Shown: positions 19,197 to 28,704, counted from the stretch's first letter. The stretch: 64,000 nt of DNA from Desulfuromonadales bacterium (GCA_024636295.1 JAGXHI010000062.1:52591-116590), one strand, 5' to 3'. The notes: generated by a model not told the origin, from the sequence alone. Made by a program: numbers and translations.

Positions 19197-19663
19197 AGTG
19201 CCCCTTCTGTGAATTCGCCGATACAAAGGTTATCGATTCCCGCCTGGGAAAAGAAGGAAATAACATACGGCGCCGCCGGGAATGCCTGGACTGCGGACGG
19301 CGCTTTACCACCTACGAACGGGTGGAAGAAATTCTCCCTCTTGTAATCAAAAAGGACGGCCGGCGGGAGGCGTTCGACCGAATGAAAATTATTTCTGGCA
19401 TACAGCGGGCATGCGAAAAGAGGCCAGTCTCCGTCGCTACCGTCGAAAGACTTGTGGATCGACTGGAGATCTCCTTACAGGAAAGCGGAGAGAGGGAAAT
19501 CGCGTCGCGCCGGATCGGGCAGGAAGTCATGGAAGCTTTGCACGAGATCGACGAAGTCGCCTACGTCCGTTTCGCCTCGGTGTACCGGCAGTTCAAGGAC
19601 ATCAACGAATTTATGTCGGAACTCAAGGAAATTCTAGCCCGGGGGGGAGGGAAGACGGCTTGA
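19193..19663 (+). CDS. nrdR: Transcriptional repressor NrdR
   Basis: The 156-residue repressor controls ribonucleotide reductase genes in response to ATP/dATP. It has a zinc ribbon with C3-P-F-C6 and C31-L-D-C34, followed by an ATP-cone from about residue 49 ([29 protein letters not shown]). It overlaps the deaminase gene by ATGA, so dNTP supply genes are grouped here. No nrd gene lies in the window. Confidence 0.96.
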   Translation: MKCPFCEFADTKVIDSRLGKEGNNIRRRRECLDCGRRFTTYERVEEILPLVIKKDGRREAFDRMKIISGIQRACEKRPVSVATVERLVDRLEISLQESGEREIASRRIGQEVMEALHEIDEVAYVRFASVYRQFKDINEFMSELKEILARGGGKTA

Positions 19664-19667
19664 CCCG

Positions 19668-20795
19668 ATGGAGATTCCCGTGACAGCGACGCCAGAAAGC
19701 TACATGCGGCGCGCCCTGGACCTGGCCCGCCGCGCCGAAGGACGAACCCGGCCAAATCCTCCCGTGGGCGCGGTCGTCGTTCAAGAGGGGAAAATAGTCG
19801 GGGAAGGGTTTCATGAGGCCGCTGGCAAAGCGCACGCCGAGATCATCGCTCTTCAGTCCGCGGGCGATCTGGCTAGAGGCGCCGATCTGTATGTAACCTT
19901 GGAGCCGTGTTCGCATTACGGCAGAACAGGGCCGTGTGCGGATGCCGTCATCGAAGCGGGGGTAAAAAGAGTTGTCGCGGGTATGTGCGATCCCAATCCC
20001 AGAGTCTGCGGAATCGGTCTTGAGAAATTGCGCCAGGCTGGAATCGTGGTTCAATCCGGGATTCTGGAGAAGGACTGCCGGTTCCTGATCGCTCCCTTTG
20101 CCAAGCACGTTCGGTCCGGCCTTCCTTTTGTAACGTTGAAAACCGCCGTAACTCTGGACGGCAGAACTGCAACCTCCACCGGAGATTCCCAGTGGATTTC
20201 CAACGAATCGAGCCGGGAGAAGGTACATCGGCTGCGTGACCGCGTGGACGCGATCATGGCGGGCAGCGGAACCGTACTGCGGGACAACCCGCATCTTACG
20301 ACCCGTCTGCCCGAAGGTGGACGGGATCCCGTGCGAATCCTGATTGACGGAATGCTGAGAATTCCAGAGGACGCCCATGTCCTGGACACCTCCTCGGGAA
20401 CCAGAGTCCTGATCGCCGCCGCGCAGGACGCCCCCCATGAAAAGAAGAAACGGCTGCGGGATCGGGGAGTCGAAATTCTGGAGCTTCCGGAGCGAGAGGG
20501 GAAAGTAAGCCTGCCTGATCTCATGCGCACCCTCGGGAAAATGGAAATACAGCATATTCTCCTGGAGGGAGGAGCGGAACTCAATGCCGCTCTTTTGCGG
20601 GAAGAGCTGATTGACCGATTTATGATTTTTGTCGCGCCTCTGCTCATCGGCGGAGGCGACGGCAAAGGTATTTTCTCCGGAAAGGGAGCGGAGCGGCTTT
20701 CCGATGCCGTGCGTCTCGAGGACATCCGGATAAGCCGTTTCGGGAACGATACACTCATCGAGGGAGAACTCGGCGATGTTTACCGGACTGATTGA
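19668..20795 (+). CDS. ribD: Bifunctional riboflavin deaminase/reductase RibD
   Basis: The 375-residue protein carries two consecutive steps of riboflavin synthesis. Its N-terminal zinc deaminase has H56-A-E58, C81 and C90 (GKAHAEI, LEPCSHYGRTGPC). The C-terminal NADPH reductase begins near residue 145 with VTLKTAVTLDGRTATSTGDSQWIS. It starts 5 bp after nrdR and overlaps ribE by 20 bp. No FMN riboswitch was found upstream. Confidence 0.96.
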   Translation: MEIPVTATPESYMRRALDLARRAEGRTRPNPPVGAVVVQEGKIVGEGFHEAAGKAHAEIIALQSAGDLARGADLYVTLEPCSHYGRTGPCADAVIEAGVKRVVAGMCDPNPRVCGIGLEKLRQAGIVVQSGILEKDCRFLIAPFAKHVRSGLPFVTLKTAVTLDGRTATSTGDSQWISNESSREKVHRLRDRVDAIMAGSGTVLRDNPHLTTRLPEGGRDPVRILIDGMLRIPEDAHVLDTSSGTRVLIAAAQDAPHEKKKRLRDRGVEILELPEREGKVSLPDLMRTLGKMEIQHILLEGGAELNAALLREELIDRFMIFVAPLLIGGGDGKGIFSGKGAERLSDAVRLEDIRISRFGNDTLIEGELGDVYRTD

Positions 20796-21426
20796 AGATA
20801 TCGGCCTCATCCTTAAGCTGGATCGTGGAAGCGAGCGCGTTCGCATCAAGATCGGCACACGCATCCCCATGAAGGAATTATCTCTCGGCGAAAGTATTGC
20901 CGTTAACGGGATCTGTCTTACGGTCGTTGCCTTCGGAGAAGGGGCTTTCAGCGCCGATGTTTCTCCTGAAACCCTCGAACGGTCGACACTGGGAGAGCTC
21001 GCTCCGGGGGCAAAGGTGAACCTGGAGCGGGCTCTTCGTCTCAGCGACCGACTTGGAGGGCATCTGGTCAGCGGCCATATTGACGGAATTGCTGTTGTGA
21101 AGCGTCGCTGGAACGAGGGAAATGCAGAGATGTTTTCATTTTCCCTTCCGAAGGCTATCCATCGTTATCTGGTTGAAAAAGGGTCCGTGGCAGTGGACGG
21201 CGTCAGCCTGACAGTCAACACCATTACAGAGGATGGGTTCGAACTTGCGGTCATTCCTCATTCTCTGGAGATGACCACTCTCAAAGACAGGCAATCCGGC
21301 TCGAAGGTCAATATCGAGACCGATCTGATTGGAAAGTATGTTGAGCGGTATCTGCGGGCGGGAGGCGCTCGGGATGACGAAAAGTCCCTGGATATCGGGT
21401 TTCTTGCCAAGCACGGCTTTCTGTGA
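20776..21426 (+). CDS. ribE: Riboflavin synthase alpha subunit
   Basis: The 216-residue enzyme dismutates two lumazines to riboflavin. It begins MFTGLIEDIG and has two lumazine-binding repeats: the first with NGICLTVV and FSADVSPETLERSTLG, the second with VDGVSLTVN and HSLEMTTLKDRQSGSKVNIETDLIGKYVERYL. It starts inside the end of ribD. Confidence 0.96.
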   Translation: MFTGLIEDIGLILKLDRGSERVRIKIGTRIPMKELSLGESIAVNGICLTVVAFGEGAFSADVSPETLERSTLGELAPGAKVNLERALRLSDRLGGHLVSGHIDGIAVVKRRWNEGNAEMFSFSLPKAIHRYLVEKGSVAVDGVSLTVNTITEDGFELAVIPHSLEMTTLKDRQSGSKVNIETDLIGKYVERYLRAGGARDDEKSLDIGFLAKHGFL

Positions 21427-21456
21427 CATAGTGTCAGGCTTTATAAGGAGTACATC

Positions 21457-22662
21457 ATGCCGGTAGAAAAAATCGCAGCGGCTCTGGAGGATATCCGCCA
21501 GGGAAAAATGGTCATTCTGGTCGACGATGAGGATCGGGAAAATGAAGGCGATCTGACCATGGCTGCCGAAATGGTCACCCCCGAGGCCATCAATTTCATG
21601 GCGAGGGAAGGGCGGGGACTCATCTGTCTCTCTCTGACGGAAGAGCGTGCGGATTATCTCGATCTTCCCCTGATGGTGAGGGAAAACACTTCCTCCTTCG
21701 GAACCGCCTTCACGATATCGATCGAAGCCCGCAAAGGGGTGACCACCGGCATTTCCGCCGCCGATCGGGCTCGCACCATCCAGGTGGCTATTGCCGATGA
21801 GGCTACGGCCTTCGATCTGGCCCGGCCAGGACATGTTTTTCCCCTGCGAGCAAAAAAAGGCGGGGTGCTGCGGAGGGCGGGGCAGACCGAAGGATCGGTG
21901 GATCTCGCCAGGCTTGCGGGACTGAAGCCCACCGGGGTTATCTGCGAAATCATGAACGACGACGGGACCATGGCCCGGATGCCCCAGTTGAAAGAATTTG
22001 CAAAGAAGCATGGGCTGAAGATCGTGACCATAGCGGATCTGGTCGCCTACCGCATGCGCAAGGAACTCCTGGTGCGGAAAGCGGCGGAAACGGTTCTTCC
22101 CACCCCGTTCGGCGGGGAATTCAGGGCCCTCGCCTTCGAGAACGATGTAGACAGTGCGCAGCACATGGCGCTGGTGAAAGGCGAGATCGACCCAGCCAAG
22201 CCGATCCTCGTGCGCGTCCATTCCGAATGTCTGACCGGAGATGTTTTCGGGTCCCAGCGCTGCGATTGCGGCGAGCAGTTGCAAGCCGCAATGCGCCAGA
22301 TTTCGAAGGAGGGCGCCGGAGTCATCCTCTACATGCGGCAGGAAGGACGGGGAATCGGACTCATCAACAAATTGAAAGCCTATGCACTTCAGGATCAGGG
22401 GCACGATACGGTCGAGGCGAATGAAGCCCTCGGGTTCAAGGCCGATCTTCGCGATTACGGGATCGGCGCCCAGATTCTGGCGGCGCTCGGAATTCGCGAT
22501 CTCCGCCTCATGACCAACAACCCGAAAAAGCTGATCGGTCTGGAAGGGTACGGATTGAAAATCGTTGAACGGGTCCCCATCGAGGTTCCAGCCACCGGCT
22601 CCAATCTCAAGTACCTTCAGACGAAACGTGAAAAAATGGGGCACCTTCTGGAGAACCTCTGA
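21457..22662 (+). CDS. ribBA: Bifunctional DHBP synthase/GTP cyclohydrolase II RibBA
   Basis: The 401-residue fusion supplies both precursors of riboflavin. Residues about 1-200 are 3,4-dihydroxy-2-butanone-4-phosphate synthase ([38 protein letters not shown]). Residues about 205-401 are GTP cyclohydrolase II with zinc cysteines in [17 protein letters not shown] and [16 protein letters not shown] precedes the ATG. Both catalytic halves look intact. Confidence 0.96.
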   Translation: MPVEKIAAALEDIRQGKMVILVDDEDRENEGDLTMAAEMVTPEAINFMAREGRGLICLSLTEERADYLDLPLMVRENTSSFGTAFTISIEARKGVTTGISAADRARTIQVAIADEATAFDLARPGHVFPLRAKKGGVLRRAGQTEGSVDLARLAGLKPTGVICEIMNDDGTMARMPQLKEFAKKHGLKIVTIADLVAYRMRKELLVRKAAETVLPTPFGGEFRALAFENDVDSAQHMALVKGEIDPAKPILVRVHSECLTGDVFGSQRCDCGEQLQAAMRQISKEGAGVILYMRQEGRGIGLINKLKAYALQDQGHDTVEANEALGFKADLRDYGIGAQILAALGIRDLRLMTNNPKKLIGLEGYGLKIVERVPIEVPATGSNLKYLQTKREKMGHLLENL

Positions 22663-22712
22663 GCGGATACGGGCTGAAGTTTGCTTGCCTTTGAATTGAA
22701 CAGGAGATCCAC

Positions 22713-23177
22713 ATGACCAAAACTATCGAGGGACAACTCAACGCCGAAGGATTACGGTTCGGCATCGCCGTCAGCCGATTCAACAGTTTCATTTCCGACC
22801 GCCTCGTGGAAGGGGCGCTGGATGCCCTGCTGCGGCACGGCGCAAAAAAGGATCAGGTGGAGATCGTTCGCGCCCCGGGGGCTTTCGAACTTCCGCTGGT
22901 GGCCAGCAAAATGGTTTCTTCCCAGCGTTATGACGCCGTCATCTGCCTCGGCGCCGTTATCCGCGGAAGCACTCCGCATTTCGATTATGTGAGTGCGGAA
23001 GTCAGCAAAGGAATCGCCGCCGTTGGTCTGGATTCCGGACTCCCCGTGATATTCGGAGTTCTGACCACCGATAATATCGAACAGGCGATTGAGCGTGCGG
23101 GAACCAAGTCCGGAAACAAGGGATTTGAAGCCGCCGTCGCAGCCATTGAAATGGTCAACCTTTTTAAGTCGCTGTAA
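22713..23177 (+). CDS. ribH: 6,7-dimethyl-8-ribityllumazine synthase
   Basis: The 154-residue enzyme condenses the RibBA and RibD products. It shows [60 protein letters not shown] with the catalytic His, and [27 protein letters not shown] lies 6 bases before the start. It sits directly ahead of nusB, a common pairing. Confidence 0.97.
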   Translation: MTKTIEGQLNAEGLRFGIAVSRFNSFISDRLVEGALDALLRHGAKKDQVEIVRAPGAFELPLVASKMVSSQRYDAVICLGAVIRGSTPHFDYVSAEVSKGIAAVGLDSGLPVIFGVLTTDNIEQAIERAGTKSGNKGFEAAVAAIEMVNLFKSL

Positions 23178-23182
23178 TACCC

Positions 23183-23668
23183 ATGACAAGTATGCGCCGC
23201 CGGGGCCGGGAACTGGCCCTTAAAATCATCTATGGTTTTCAGAATCAGGAAAAGTCCATTGAAGAAATCCTGGAGGAGTTCTGGGAGAATTTTCAGTTCA
23301 GCGATACTGAACTGGGGGAAGCGGTCGATGAGAACGGCGACCCTGTTTTGACGCCTGTGAAAGAATTCGCCGAGGATCTGGCCCGGGGCGTATGGGAACA
23401 CCGGAAGGAACTTGATGCGGTGATCACCGACTGCTCGACCAATTGGGCCCTGGAACGTATGGCGAGCGTGGATCTCGCACTTTTGCGCATGGCGTGTTTC
23501 GAGCTCCTTTTTCGCCACGAAGTGCCCGTGAATGTGGCCATAAACGAGTCGATCGAGATCGGCAAGCGTTATGGAACCGAGGAAACTCCGGCTTTCATCA
23601 ACGGTATTCTTGACAGGATATCCCGAACACACCGTAATCCACCTCATGACCCGACTGCGTCTTCTTGA
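23183..23668 (+). CDS. nusB: Transcription antitermination factor NusB
   Basis: The 161-residue all-helical protein acts with NusE (S10) at boxA of rRNA operons. MRRRGRELALKIIYGFQNQ and the C-terminal LLRMACFELLFRHEVPVNVAINESIEIGKRYGTEETPAFINGILDRI match the family. It starts 5 bp after ribH. Its end overlaps the next gene by 23 bp. Confidence 0.95.
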   Translation: MTSMRRRGRELALKIIYGFQNQEKSIEEILEEFWENFQFSDTELGEAVDENGDPVLTPVKEFAEDLARGVWEHRKELDAVITDCSTNWALERMASVDLALLRMACFELLFRHEVPVNVAINESIEIGKRYGTEETPAFINGILDRISRTHRNPPHDPTASS

Positions 23669-24131
23669 TCTGACCGCCGACCGCATGGAAGGGGAGGCCG
23701 TGGCCGCCTTCTTCTTTCAGGACGAGCGTCCTCTCTGCGGGCCAGTTGCGCTTCTCGACTGGCGTCTCAATGGTCTGCTGACGGACCTGCTCGTTAGGGG
23801 AGAAGTCTCCGGGCGTGTCGGAGAAAACATTCTCGTATCGAACAACGGAAAGCTGAAAGCGCCCTGGATTCTCTTTTCAGGCGCAGGACGGTGGGCGGGC
23901 ATGGTGGAGGCAAGATATCGGGATCAGGTACGAAGGCTTCTGATCACTTCGCGGAACGCGGGGTTCGGAAGGATAGCCCTGTGTCTCTCGATGCTGCCCG
24001 GACAAGGACCCGCCGCCACGGAACAAATGGTCGGGGAGGTGATCCGGGAAATCGGTGAACAGGGGCCGGAATGTCTGCTTTCCCTTGAAGATCGCGAATC
24101 GCCAGGAAGGCTTCGGATGGATCGTCGCTAA
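23646..24131 (+). CDS. M17 peptidase N-terminal-like domain protein
   Basis: The 161-residue product resembles the N-terminal, macro-like domain of M17 leucyl aminopeptidases on its own (AAFFFQDERPLCGPVALLDWRLNGLLTDLL..G..GE...V..NNGKLKAPWILFSGAG). The metallopeptidase catalytic domain is missing, so peptidase activity is not expected. Start at 23646, within the end of nusB, gives a sensible N-terminus; the longer frame from 23571 only adds nusB antiframe sequence. The function is unknown. Confidence 0.7.
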   Translation: MTRLRLLDLTADRMEGEAVAAFFFQDERPLCGPVALLDWRLNGLLTDLLVRGEVSGRVGENILVSNNGKLKAPWILFSGAGRWAGMVEARYRDQVRRLLITSRNAGFGRIALCLSMLPGQGPAATEQMVGEVIREIGEQGPECLLSLEDRESPGRLRMDRR

Positions 24132-24167
24132 GCCGAGGAGCGATGACATTAAAGAAGAGGAAACGGA

Positions 24168-25478
24168 ATGAAGAAAATTAAAGCAGGACTGCTTGGGCTC
24201 GGGACCATTGGAACAGGGGTCGTTAAGATTTTCCAGAAGAACGCCAGAATCATGGAAGAGCGCTTGGGTGCGCGGCTGGTTCTGACGCGGATCGCCGATC
24301 TGGATATCATCACAGATCGGGGAATTTCTCTTGAGCCGGGCATGTTGACCACCCGGGCTGAAGAAGTGCTTCAGGATCCCGAGATTGACGTGGTGATCGA
24401 GCTTATCGGTGGATATGAGCCCGCGCGGACCTTTGTTCTGCAGGCGATCGAAAATGGCAAAAGCGTTGTGACTGCCAATAAGGCCCTGCTGGCCCGGCAT
24501 GGAGAGGAGATCTTCGGCGCCGCCGCGGCAAAAGGCGTCGACGTCTATTTCGAAGCTGCTGTGGCGGGGGGGATCCCGGTCATTTCGGCGATCAAGGAAA
24601 ATCTCTGCGCCAACAACTTCCGGAGCATTTTCGGGATACTGAACGGGACCTGCAATTACGTCCTGAGCAGCATGACCAACGAGGGAGAGGGGTTCTCGGA
24701 TGTTCTGCAGGATGCGCAGGACAAGGGATACGCCGAGGCCGATCCTACTTTCGATATCGAGGGGATCGATACCGCTCACAAACTGGCCATCCTCATGTCG
24801 CTGTGTTTTGGAACCCGTGTCGACTTCAACCAAATTTATACAGAGGGGATAAGCAACATTACCGCTCTGGATATTCAGTTCGCCCGTCAATTCGGATACA
24901 AGATTAAACTGCTGGCCATCGGCAAGATCGGATACGGGCAGGTGGAGGCGCGGGTCCACCCTACCATGATCCCATTGCATTATCCCCTCGCCGAGGTGGA
25001 TGGCGTCCTGAACGCGGTTCGTCTGGTAGGGGATTTCGTCGGTCCGGTCACATTGTCCGGTCATGGAGCGGGGATGGAGGCCACAGCCAGTGCGGTTATG
25101 GGAGATGCAATGGCAATTGCCCGAAATCTTCTCAGCAAGGCCAAGCGGCGCACCCCCCCCATGGGTTACCTTCCGGAATCCATGCGGCATCTGCCCATAC
25201 GCCCCATGGAAGAAGTGGTCAGTCAGTATTATCTGAGATTCGGAGGAATCGACAAGCCGGGAGTCCTCGGCCAGGTGGCCGGAATTCTCGGTCGCTACAA
25301 CATCAGCATAACCTCCATGATCCAGCCGGAGCGTCAGATGGGAGGGGCTGTCCCCATCGTTCTCATGACGCATGAAGCCCATGAGGCCGATATCCGCAAA
25401 GCCCTCGAGGAAGTCGACAAGCTCGATGTGGTCCGGCAGAAGAGCCGGTTCATCCGGATCGAGGGGGATCTGGAGTGA
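24168..25478 (+). CDS. hom: Homoserine dehydrogenase
   Basis: The 436-residue enzyme reduces aspartate semialdehyde to homoserine, the branch point to threonine and methionine. It has the GLGTIGTGV nucleotide motif, the catalytic region GILNGTCNYVLSSM and AEADPTFDIEGIDTAHKLAIL with active-site Asp and Lys, and a C-terminal ACT domain from about residue 355 (YYLRFGGIDKPGVLGQVAGILG) for feedback by threonine. GAGGAAACGG lies before the ATG. It ends the plus-strand run. metY, further on, works downstream of the same product. Confidence 0.96.
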   Translation: MKKIKAGLLGLGTIGTGVVKIFQKNARIMEERLGARLVLTRIADLDIITDRGISLEPGMLTTRAEEVLQDPEIDVVIELIGGYEPARTFVLQAIENGKSVVTANKALLARHGEEIFGAAAAKGVDVYFEAAVAGGIPVISAIKENLCANNFRSIFGILNGTCNYVLSSMTNEGEGFSDVLQDAQDKGYAEADPTFDIEGIDTAHKLAILMSLCFGTRVDFNQIYTEGISNITALDIQFARQFGYKIKLLAIGKIGYGQVEARVHPTMIPLHYPLAEVDGVLNAVRLVGDFVGPVTLSGHGAGMEATASAVMGDAMAIARNLLSKAKRRTPPMGYLPESMRHLPIRPMEEVVSQYYLRFGGIDKPGVLGQVAGILGRYNISITSMIQPERQMGGAVPIVLMTHEAHEADIRKALEEVDKLDVVRQKSRFIRIEGDLE

Positions 25479-25531
25479 AGACCGGCACCCGGGACGCGGA
25501 ATGCGGATCGCGAGTTGGCATTGGAGAAAAG

Positions 25532-25557
25532 AAAAGGCGCCCGACCGGCGCCTTTTT
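25532..25557. terminator. Terminator between hom and trmL
   Basis: An AAGGCGCC/GGCGCCTT stem with a 5-base loop is flanked by AAAA and TTTTTC. It sits between two convergent genes and can serve both. Confidence 0.8.
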
Positions 25558-25575
25558 CATTTTTCACGTCCCTCG

Positions 25576-26049
25576 TCACTCCAGAAATCTCGTTTGTCGG
25601 AGTGCCTCGTACAGGACGATCCCCGCGGCGGTCGAGAGATTGAGGCTCCGCACCACGGGGGAGAAGATGGGGATGCGGATCGTGTGTTCCGGGTCGGATG
25701 CCAGGAGCGCCTCGGGGAGGCCCTCCGTCTCTTTGCCGAAGACCAGAAAATCGCCTTCGCGGAATTCGGCTTGAGTGTAGGCCTTCTCCGCTTTTTTTGA
25801 GGTGTACCACCACCGGCTGTCCGGAAAGGCCCAGCGAAGCTCCTCCAGCGAACGCCATCGGCGGACGTCCACGGCCTCCCAGTAATCGAGACCAGCGCGT
25901 CGCAGGTAGCGATCCTCCAGCGAAAATCCGAGGGGGCCGACCAGGTGAAGAACCGTTCCGGTCGCGCCGCAGAGGCGGGCGATATTTCCGGTGTTGGGAG
26001 GAATTTCGGGCTCGACCAGAACGATGTGAAAAGATGTATTCGTTTTCAT
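25576..26049 (-). CDS. trmL: tRNA (cytidine(34)-2'-O)-methyltransferase TrmL
   Basis: The 157-residue SPOUT enzyme methylates the wobble ribose of certain leucine tRNAs. It begins IVLVEPEIPPNTGNIARLCGATG, with Asn and Arg of the SPOUT catalytic loop. It has FGKETEGLPEAL and ends in the trefoil-knot motif IPIFSPVVRSLNLSTAAGIVLYEALRQ. It is minus strand, convergent with hom, and of full family length. Confidence 0.95.
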   Translation of the reverse strand: MKTNTSFHIVLVEPEIPPNTGNIARLCGATGTVLHLVGPLGFSLEDRYLRRAGLDYWEAVDVRRWRSLEELRWAFPDSRWWYTSKKAEKAYTQAEFREGDFLVFGKETEGLPEALLASDPEHTIRIPIFSPVVRSLNLSTAAGIVLYEALRQTRFLE

Positions 26050-26128
26050 CTCGATAATCGCAGTGTCTTGATCCCAACCTTACTCAATACGCCACAGGAT
26101 ATCACACCGGAGTTGTTCAAAAAATGGA

Positions 26129-26161
26129 AAACGGGCCCCGAAGAGGCCCGTTTTCTTTTTT
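26129..26161. terminator. Terminator after nine-haem lipoprotein gene
   Basis: AAAACGGGCC and GGCCCGTTTT arms enclose a 7-base loop, with A-run and T-run flanks on both sides. It serves the minus-strand cytochrome gene. Confidence 0.8.
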
Positions 26162-26183
26162 AAAGCCGGCTCACATCACGTGT

Positions 26184-28289
26184 TTACCAGCTTTCCCTGC
26201 CATGACAATTTGCCGTGGAACAACTTGAACCATTATAGCCGAGGGAACTTTTGATCGTGTTCTCCGGGGAAAGTTCGAAGGAACTCGTGGCAAGATTGCT
26301 GAAATGGCCCGCGGCCAGTTTGTCGGTATCGTGGCAGACCGTGCAGGCATAACCTTTGTCGTTGACGTGCTTTCTGTGTTTTCCAGACCAGTAGCCGTTG
26401 AAATCGGAGGTTCCGTAGGTATGGCATGACTTGCACTGGGTTTCCACCTGGATGGAGCCTGTCGTCCAGTCGGGGGTTTCAAGGCCGCCGTGACAGCTGA
26501 TGCCCGAGCAGGTCCCGTCCTGGTTGTCCTGGGCGAGTCCGCTCTTGGCGTCCCAGATTCCGGGAAAGCCGAGATCGACCCAATCATTGTGGCTTGCGCC
26601 GGAATGACAGGGGGTGCAACTCGTCCCGATATCGGGAAGGGCGGCATGGACCTGGTGAGCGCCGGCGGTATTGGGAAACGAATCTCCCTCCGGAGGCTGA
26701 CCATGACATGAGGTGCAGCTCTCGGGATTCGGGTTCGTAGCCGCGAAGGTGTCAAACCAGTCGGCCAGATCGTTCAGCTCGGCATCGGAGAGACTGCCTC
26801 CGTGGCCTCCGGCGACCTTGGTGAGTGCCGCGTCTCCCTTTCCAGCCAGGTCGATGGCGCCGTCCGGATCGTGCCCGGTGAGCTTGTGGCAGGAGATGCA
26901 GGCGCCGTCGTAGATCTCCAGCGCGGTTCTGGGCTGGACCGGAGGCGGAGCGGGAGCGAAGGTGTCAAACCAGTCGGCCAGATCGTTCAGCTCGGCATCG
27001 GAGAGACTGCCTCCGTGGCCTCCGGCGACCTTGGTGAGCGCCGCGTCTCCCTTTCCCGCCAGGTCGATGGCACCGTCCGGATCGTGCCCGGTGAGCTTGT
27101 GGCAGGAGATGCAGGCGCCATCGTAGATCTCCTGCGCAGTTCTAGGCTGAGTGGGAGGGTCGGAAGGGCCGGAAGGGCCGGAAGGGCCGGACTGGGAATT
27201 CTGAAGTGCTTCGGCAATGGCGTTGATCTCCTCGAAGTTCAGATCAAGGGCGCCCATACCGCCAAGATTGTCGTTGATGGCGGCCTGGATGCCGACCGCC
27301 GAGCGGTCATCGAGAGAAGAGGGCAGATCTCCATGACAGCCCCGGCAATGGAGAGCGAAAAGCTCCTCGCCATTGAGGGATGCGCCGGGATCATTGCCTG
27401 GGTCGTTGCTCCCGCTTCGTTCCTGGATGATTTCCATCACGAGGTCGGGTGCGGCAACGATGGCATCCGAAACCAACTGCTCGATGAAACCGGGGGACAT
27501 AATCTCGCCGCCAGCGATATTTTCCTTGATCCGCGCGGTCATGGTCCGCTGGAGACGAACGGTGGCAAGGATGACATCTTCCAGGAGGACCGGATTTTCG
27601 CTGTCCCCGATTTGGGCAAGAGCTTCGATGAAATCGGCATTGAGAACGCGGGTGAGGGATTCGACCATGTCGGCAAGAAGCACATCAGGGCTTGCAGCCG
27701 CGGAGGCGGTGCCGGAATAGTCGTAATTCCCGAGAACATCCAGAAAGGCATTAACCGCCATATTGGCCTGAAGAACCCGAAGATTATCATCCGAAACCGA
27801 AGTCGGCTGCCCGTCCAGGCCAGCCATGGGATCGGCGAAGAGATCCCCCGGTTCCAGACCGAAAAGGCCCGAATCGGTCAGCCATCCAATCAGCTGGGCG
27901 GAGCTCATGCCGTTGGCCAGCAGGGTCGTCAGGGGAGAGACGACCAGCGGGGCGGATTCCCCGTCACCCACCTTACGCTTGAGAAGCCCTTCGAAAGGAG
28001 CATTGGCATGCAGTCCCCGATTGTCCGTGTCCATCACGATCACCGAACCCGGTGTCACCGCCTGGGGAAAGGTGAAGCGTCCCTGTTCATCGCTGGGCGA
28101 GGATTGAGGTTGAAGAACTGTGCCGTCACCGCCGATTTCCTTGAAAACGGCATTTACGATATACGGGTCGACGGCCGTCCCCGAGGAGATTCCGGGAGAC
28201 GCGATGTCTCCGCCATCGGAACCGCCGCAGGCAGTCAGAAATAACGGCAACAGGGACAAATGGCAGATTAATCTGAAAATCTTCTTCAT
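26184..28289 (-). CDS. Nine-haem c-type cytochrome lipoprotein
   Basis: The 701-residue protein has a lipobox LTAC (Cys21). About 290 residues follow without haem motifs, then nine haem sites: CXXCH at 315, 393, 464, 525, 558, 619 and 649, and CX4CH at 594 (CSGISCH) and 690 (CSTANCH). The CX4CH...CXXCH pattern is a known Geobacter/Desulfuromonas family feature. Residues about 382-445 and 453-516 are a near-identical duplication, each a small monohaem cytochrome c domain. A GPS-GPS-GPS hinge precedes them. It is probably anchored in the outer membrane for electron transfer. Electron donor and acceptor are not evident and no porin or other cytochrome lies adjacent. Confidence 0.9.
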   Translation of the reverse strand: MKKIFRLICHLSLLPLFLTACGGSDGGDIASPGISSGTAVDPYIVNAVFKEIGGDGTVLQPQSSPSDEQGRFTFPQAVTPGSVIVMDTDNRGLHANAPFEGLLKRKVGDGESAPLVVSPLTTLLANGMSSAQLIGWLTDSGLFGLEPGDLFADPMAGLDGQPTSVSDDNLRVLQANMAVNAFLDVLGNYDYSGTASAAASPDVLLADMVESLTRVLNADFIEALAQIGDSENPVLLEDVILATVRLQRTMTARIKENIAGGEIMSPGFIEQLVSDAIVAAPDLVMEIIQERSGSNDPGNDPGASLNGEELFALHCRGCHGDLPSSLDDRSAVGIQAAINDNLGGMGALDLNFEEINAIAEALQNSQSGPSGPSGPSDPPTQPRTAQEIYDGACISCHKLTGHDPDGAIDLAGKGDAALTKVAGGHGGSLSDAELNDLADWFDTFAPAPPPVQPRTALEIYDGACISCHKLTGHDPDGAIDLAGKGDAALTKVAGGHGGSLSDAELNDLADWFDTFAATNPNPESCTSCHGQPPEGDSFPNTAGAHQVHAALPDIGTSCTPCHSGASHNDWVDLGFPGIWDAKSGLAQDNQDGTCSGISCHGGLETPDWTTGSIQVETQCKSCHTYGTSDFNGYWSGKHRKHVNDKGYACTVCHDTDKLAAGHFSNLATSSFELSPENTIKSSLGYNGSSCSTANCHGRESW
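26743..27148 (-). repeat. Tandem 213-bp duplication inside the cytochrome gene
   Basis: Two copies (about 26743-26935 and 26956-27148) differ at only a handful of bases, mostly synonymous, and encode the 71-residue unit with CISCHKLTGHDPDGAIDL. The low divergence points to a recent in-frame duplication. Confidence 0.9.
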
Positions 28290-28629
28290 TTTTGTACTCC
28301 TTCCTGAATTTGCCCGTCCTTGGGCATGACCTGTAACTTCAGCCTCTGGAGGGAAGAGGCCTTACTGAATCCCATGATGGTCCCCCAATTGTTTGACGAA
28401 ATGTTCACCTCCCGAAAAAATCGGTGAATGAAAAGAAGGCCGCCCTCCAGGTCTCCGTCGACGCCGAGCTTTTGTCGGGGGTGGAGACGGTCCCAGTGTC
28501 AGAATGGATTGTTAATTAAGCAAATCGGGTGCCAACGGGTAATTTGATGGAGGGAAAAATCTGTTGCAATGTGATTACGGGAACTTAGGAATGAAGAACG
28601 AGGAACGTGGAATTGTTGTTAATGAACTC

Positions 28630-28653
28630 GAATGTTGCAACAATGCAACATTC
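28630..28653. repeat. 10-bp-arm palindrome, GAATGTTGCA type
   Basis: GAATGTTGCA and TGCAACATTC are separated by ACAA. A related TGTTGCAATGT lies at about 28562, and a GAATGTTG half-site lies in the metY upstream region at about 30112-30119 on the minus strand. It may be an operator. Confidence 0.4.
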
Positions 28654-28673
28654 TGATCGTTGGAAATGTGTTT

Positions 28674-28704
28674 AAAAAAATGGCACCCGTTTCAGGTGCC
28701 ATTT
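28674..28704 (-). terminator. Terminator of metY
   Basis: AAATGGCACC and GGTGCCATTT form the stem. On the minus strand it is followed by seven T residues, 26 bp after the metY stop. Confidence 0.85.

Noticed and set aside
19640..22712. FMN riboswitch in the rib genes
   Set aside because: Gene gaps are 5-50 bp or overlaps and contain no room for the conserved FMN element.
21136..25382. Long minus-strand open frames of about 500 codons opposite ribE/ribBA and hom
   Set aside because: They lie antisense to intact conserved genes, lack ribosome-binding sites and their translations show no domain or membrane pattern. They are shadows of high-GC coding sequence.
26802..28244. 480-codon plus-strand frame opposite the cytochrome gene
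   Set aside because: Mirror of the haem protein, including mirrored repeats. The minus strand has the lipobox and nine haem motifs.
28290..28520. GEMM (cyclic dinucleotide) riboswitch before the multihaem gene
   Set aside because: Expected in Geobacter-type genomes, but the conserved core sequences are absent from the leader; only simple stems are seen.
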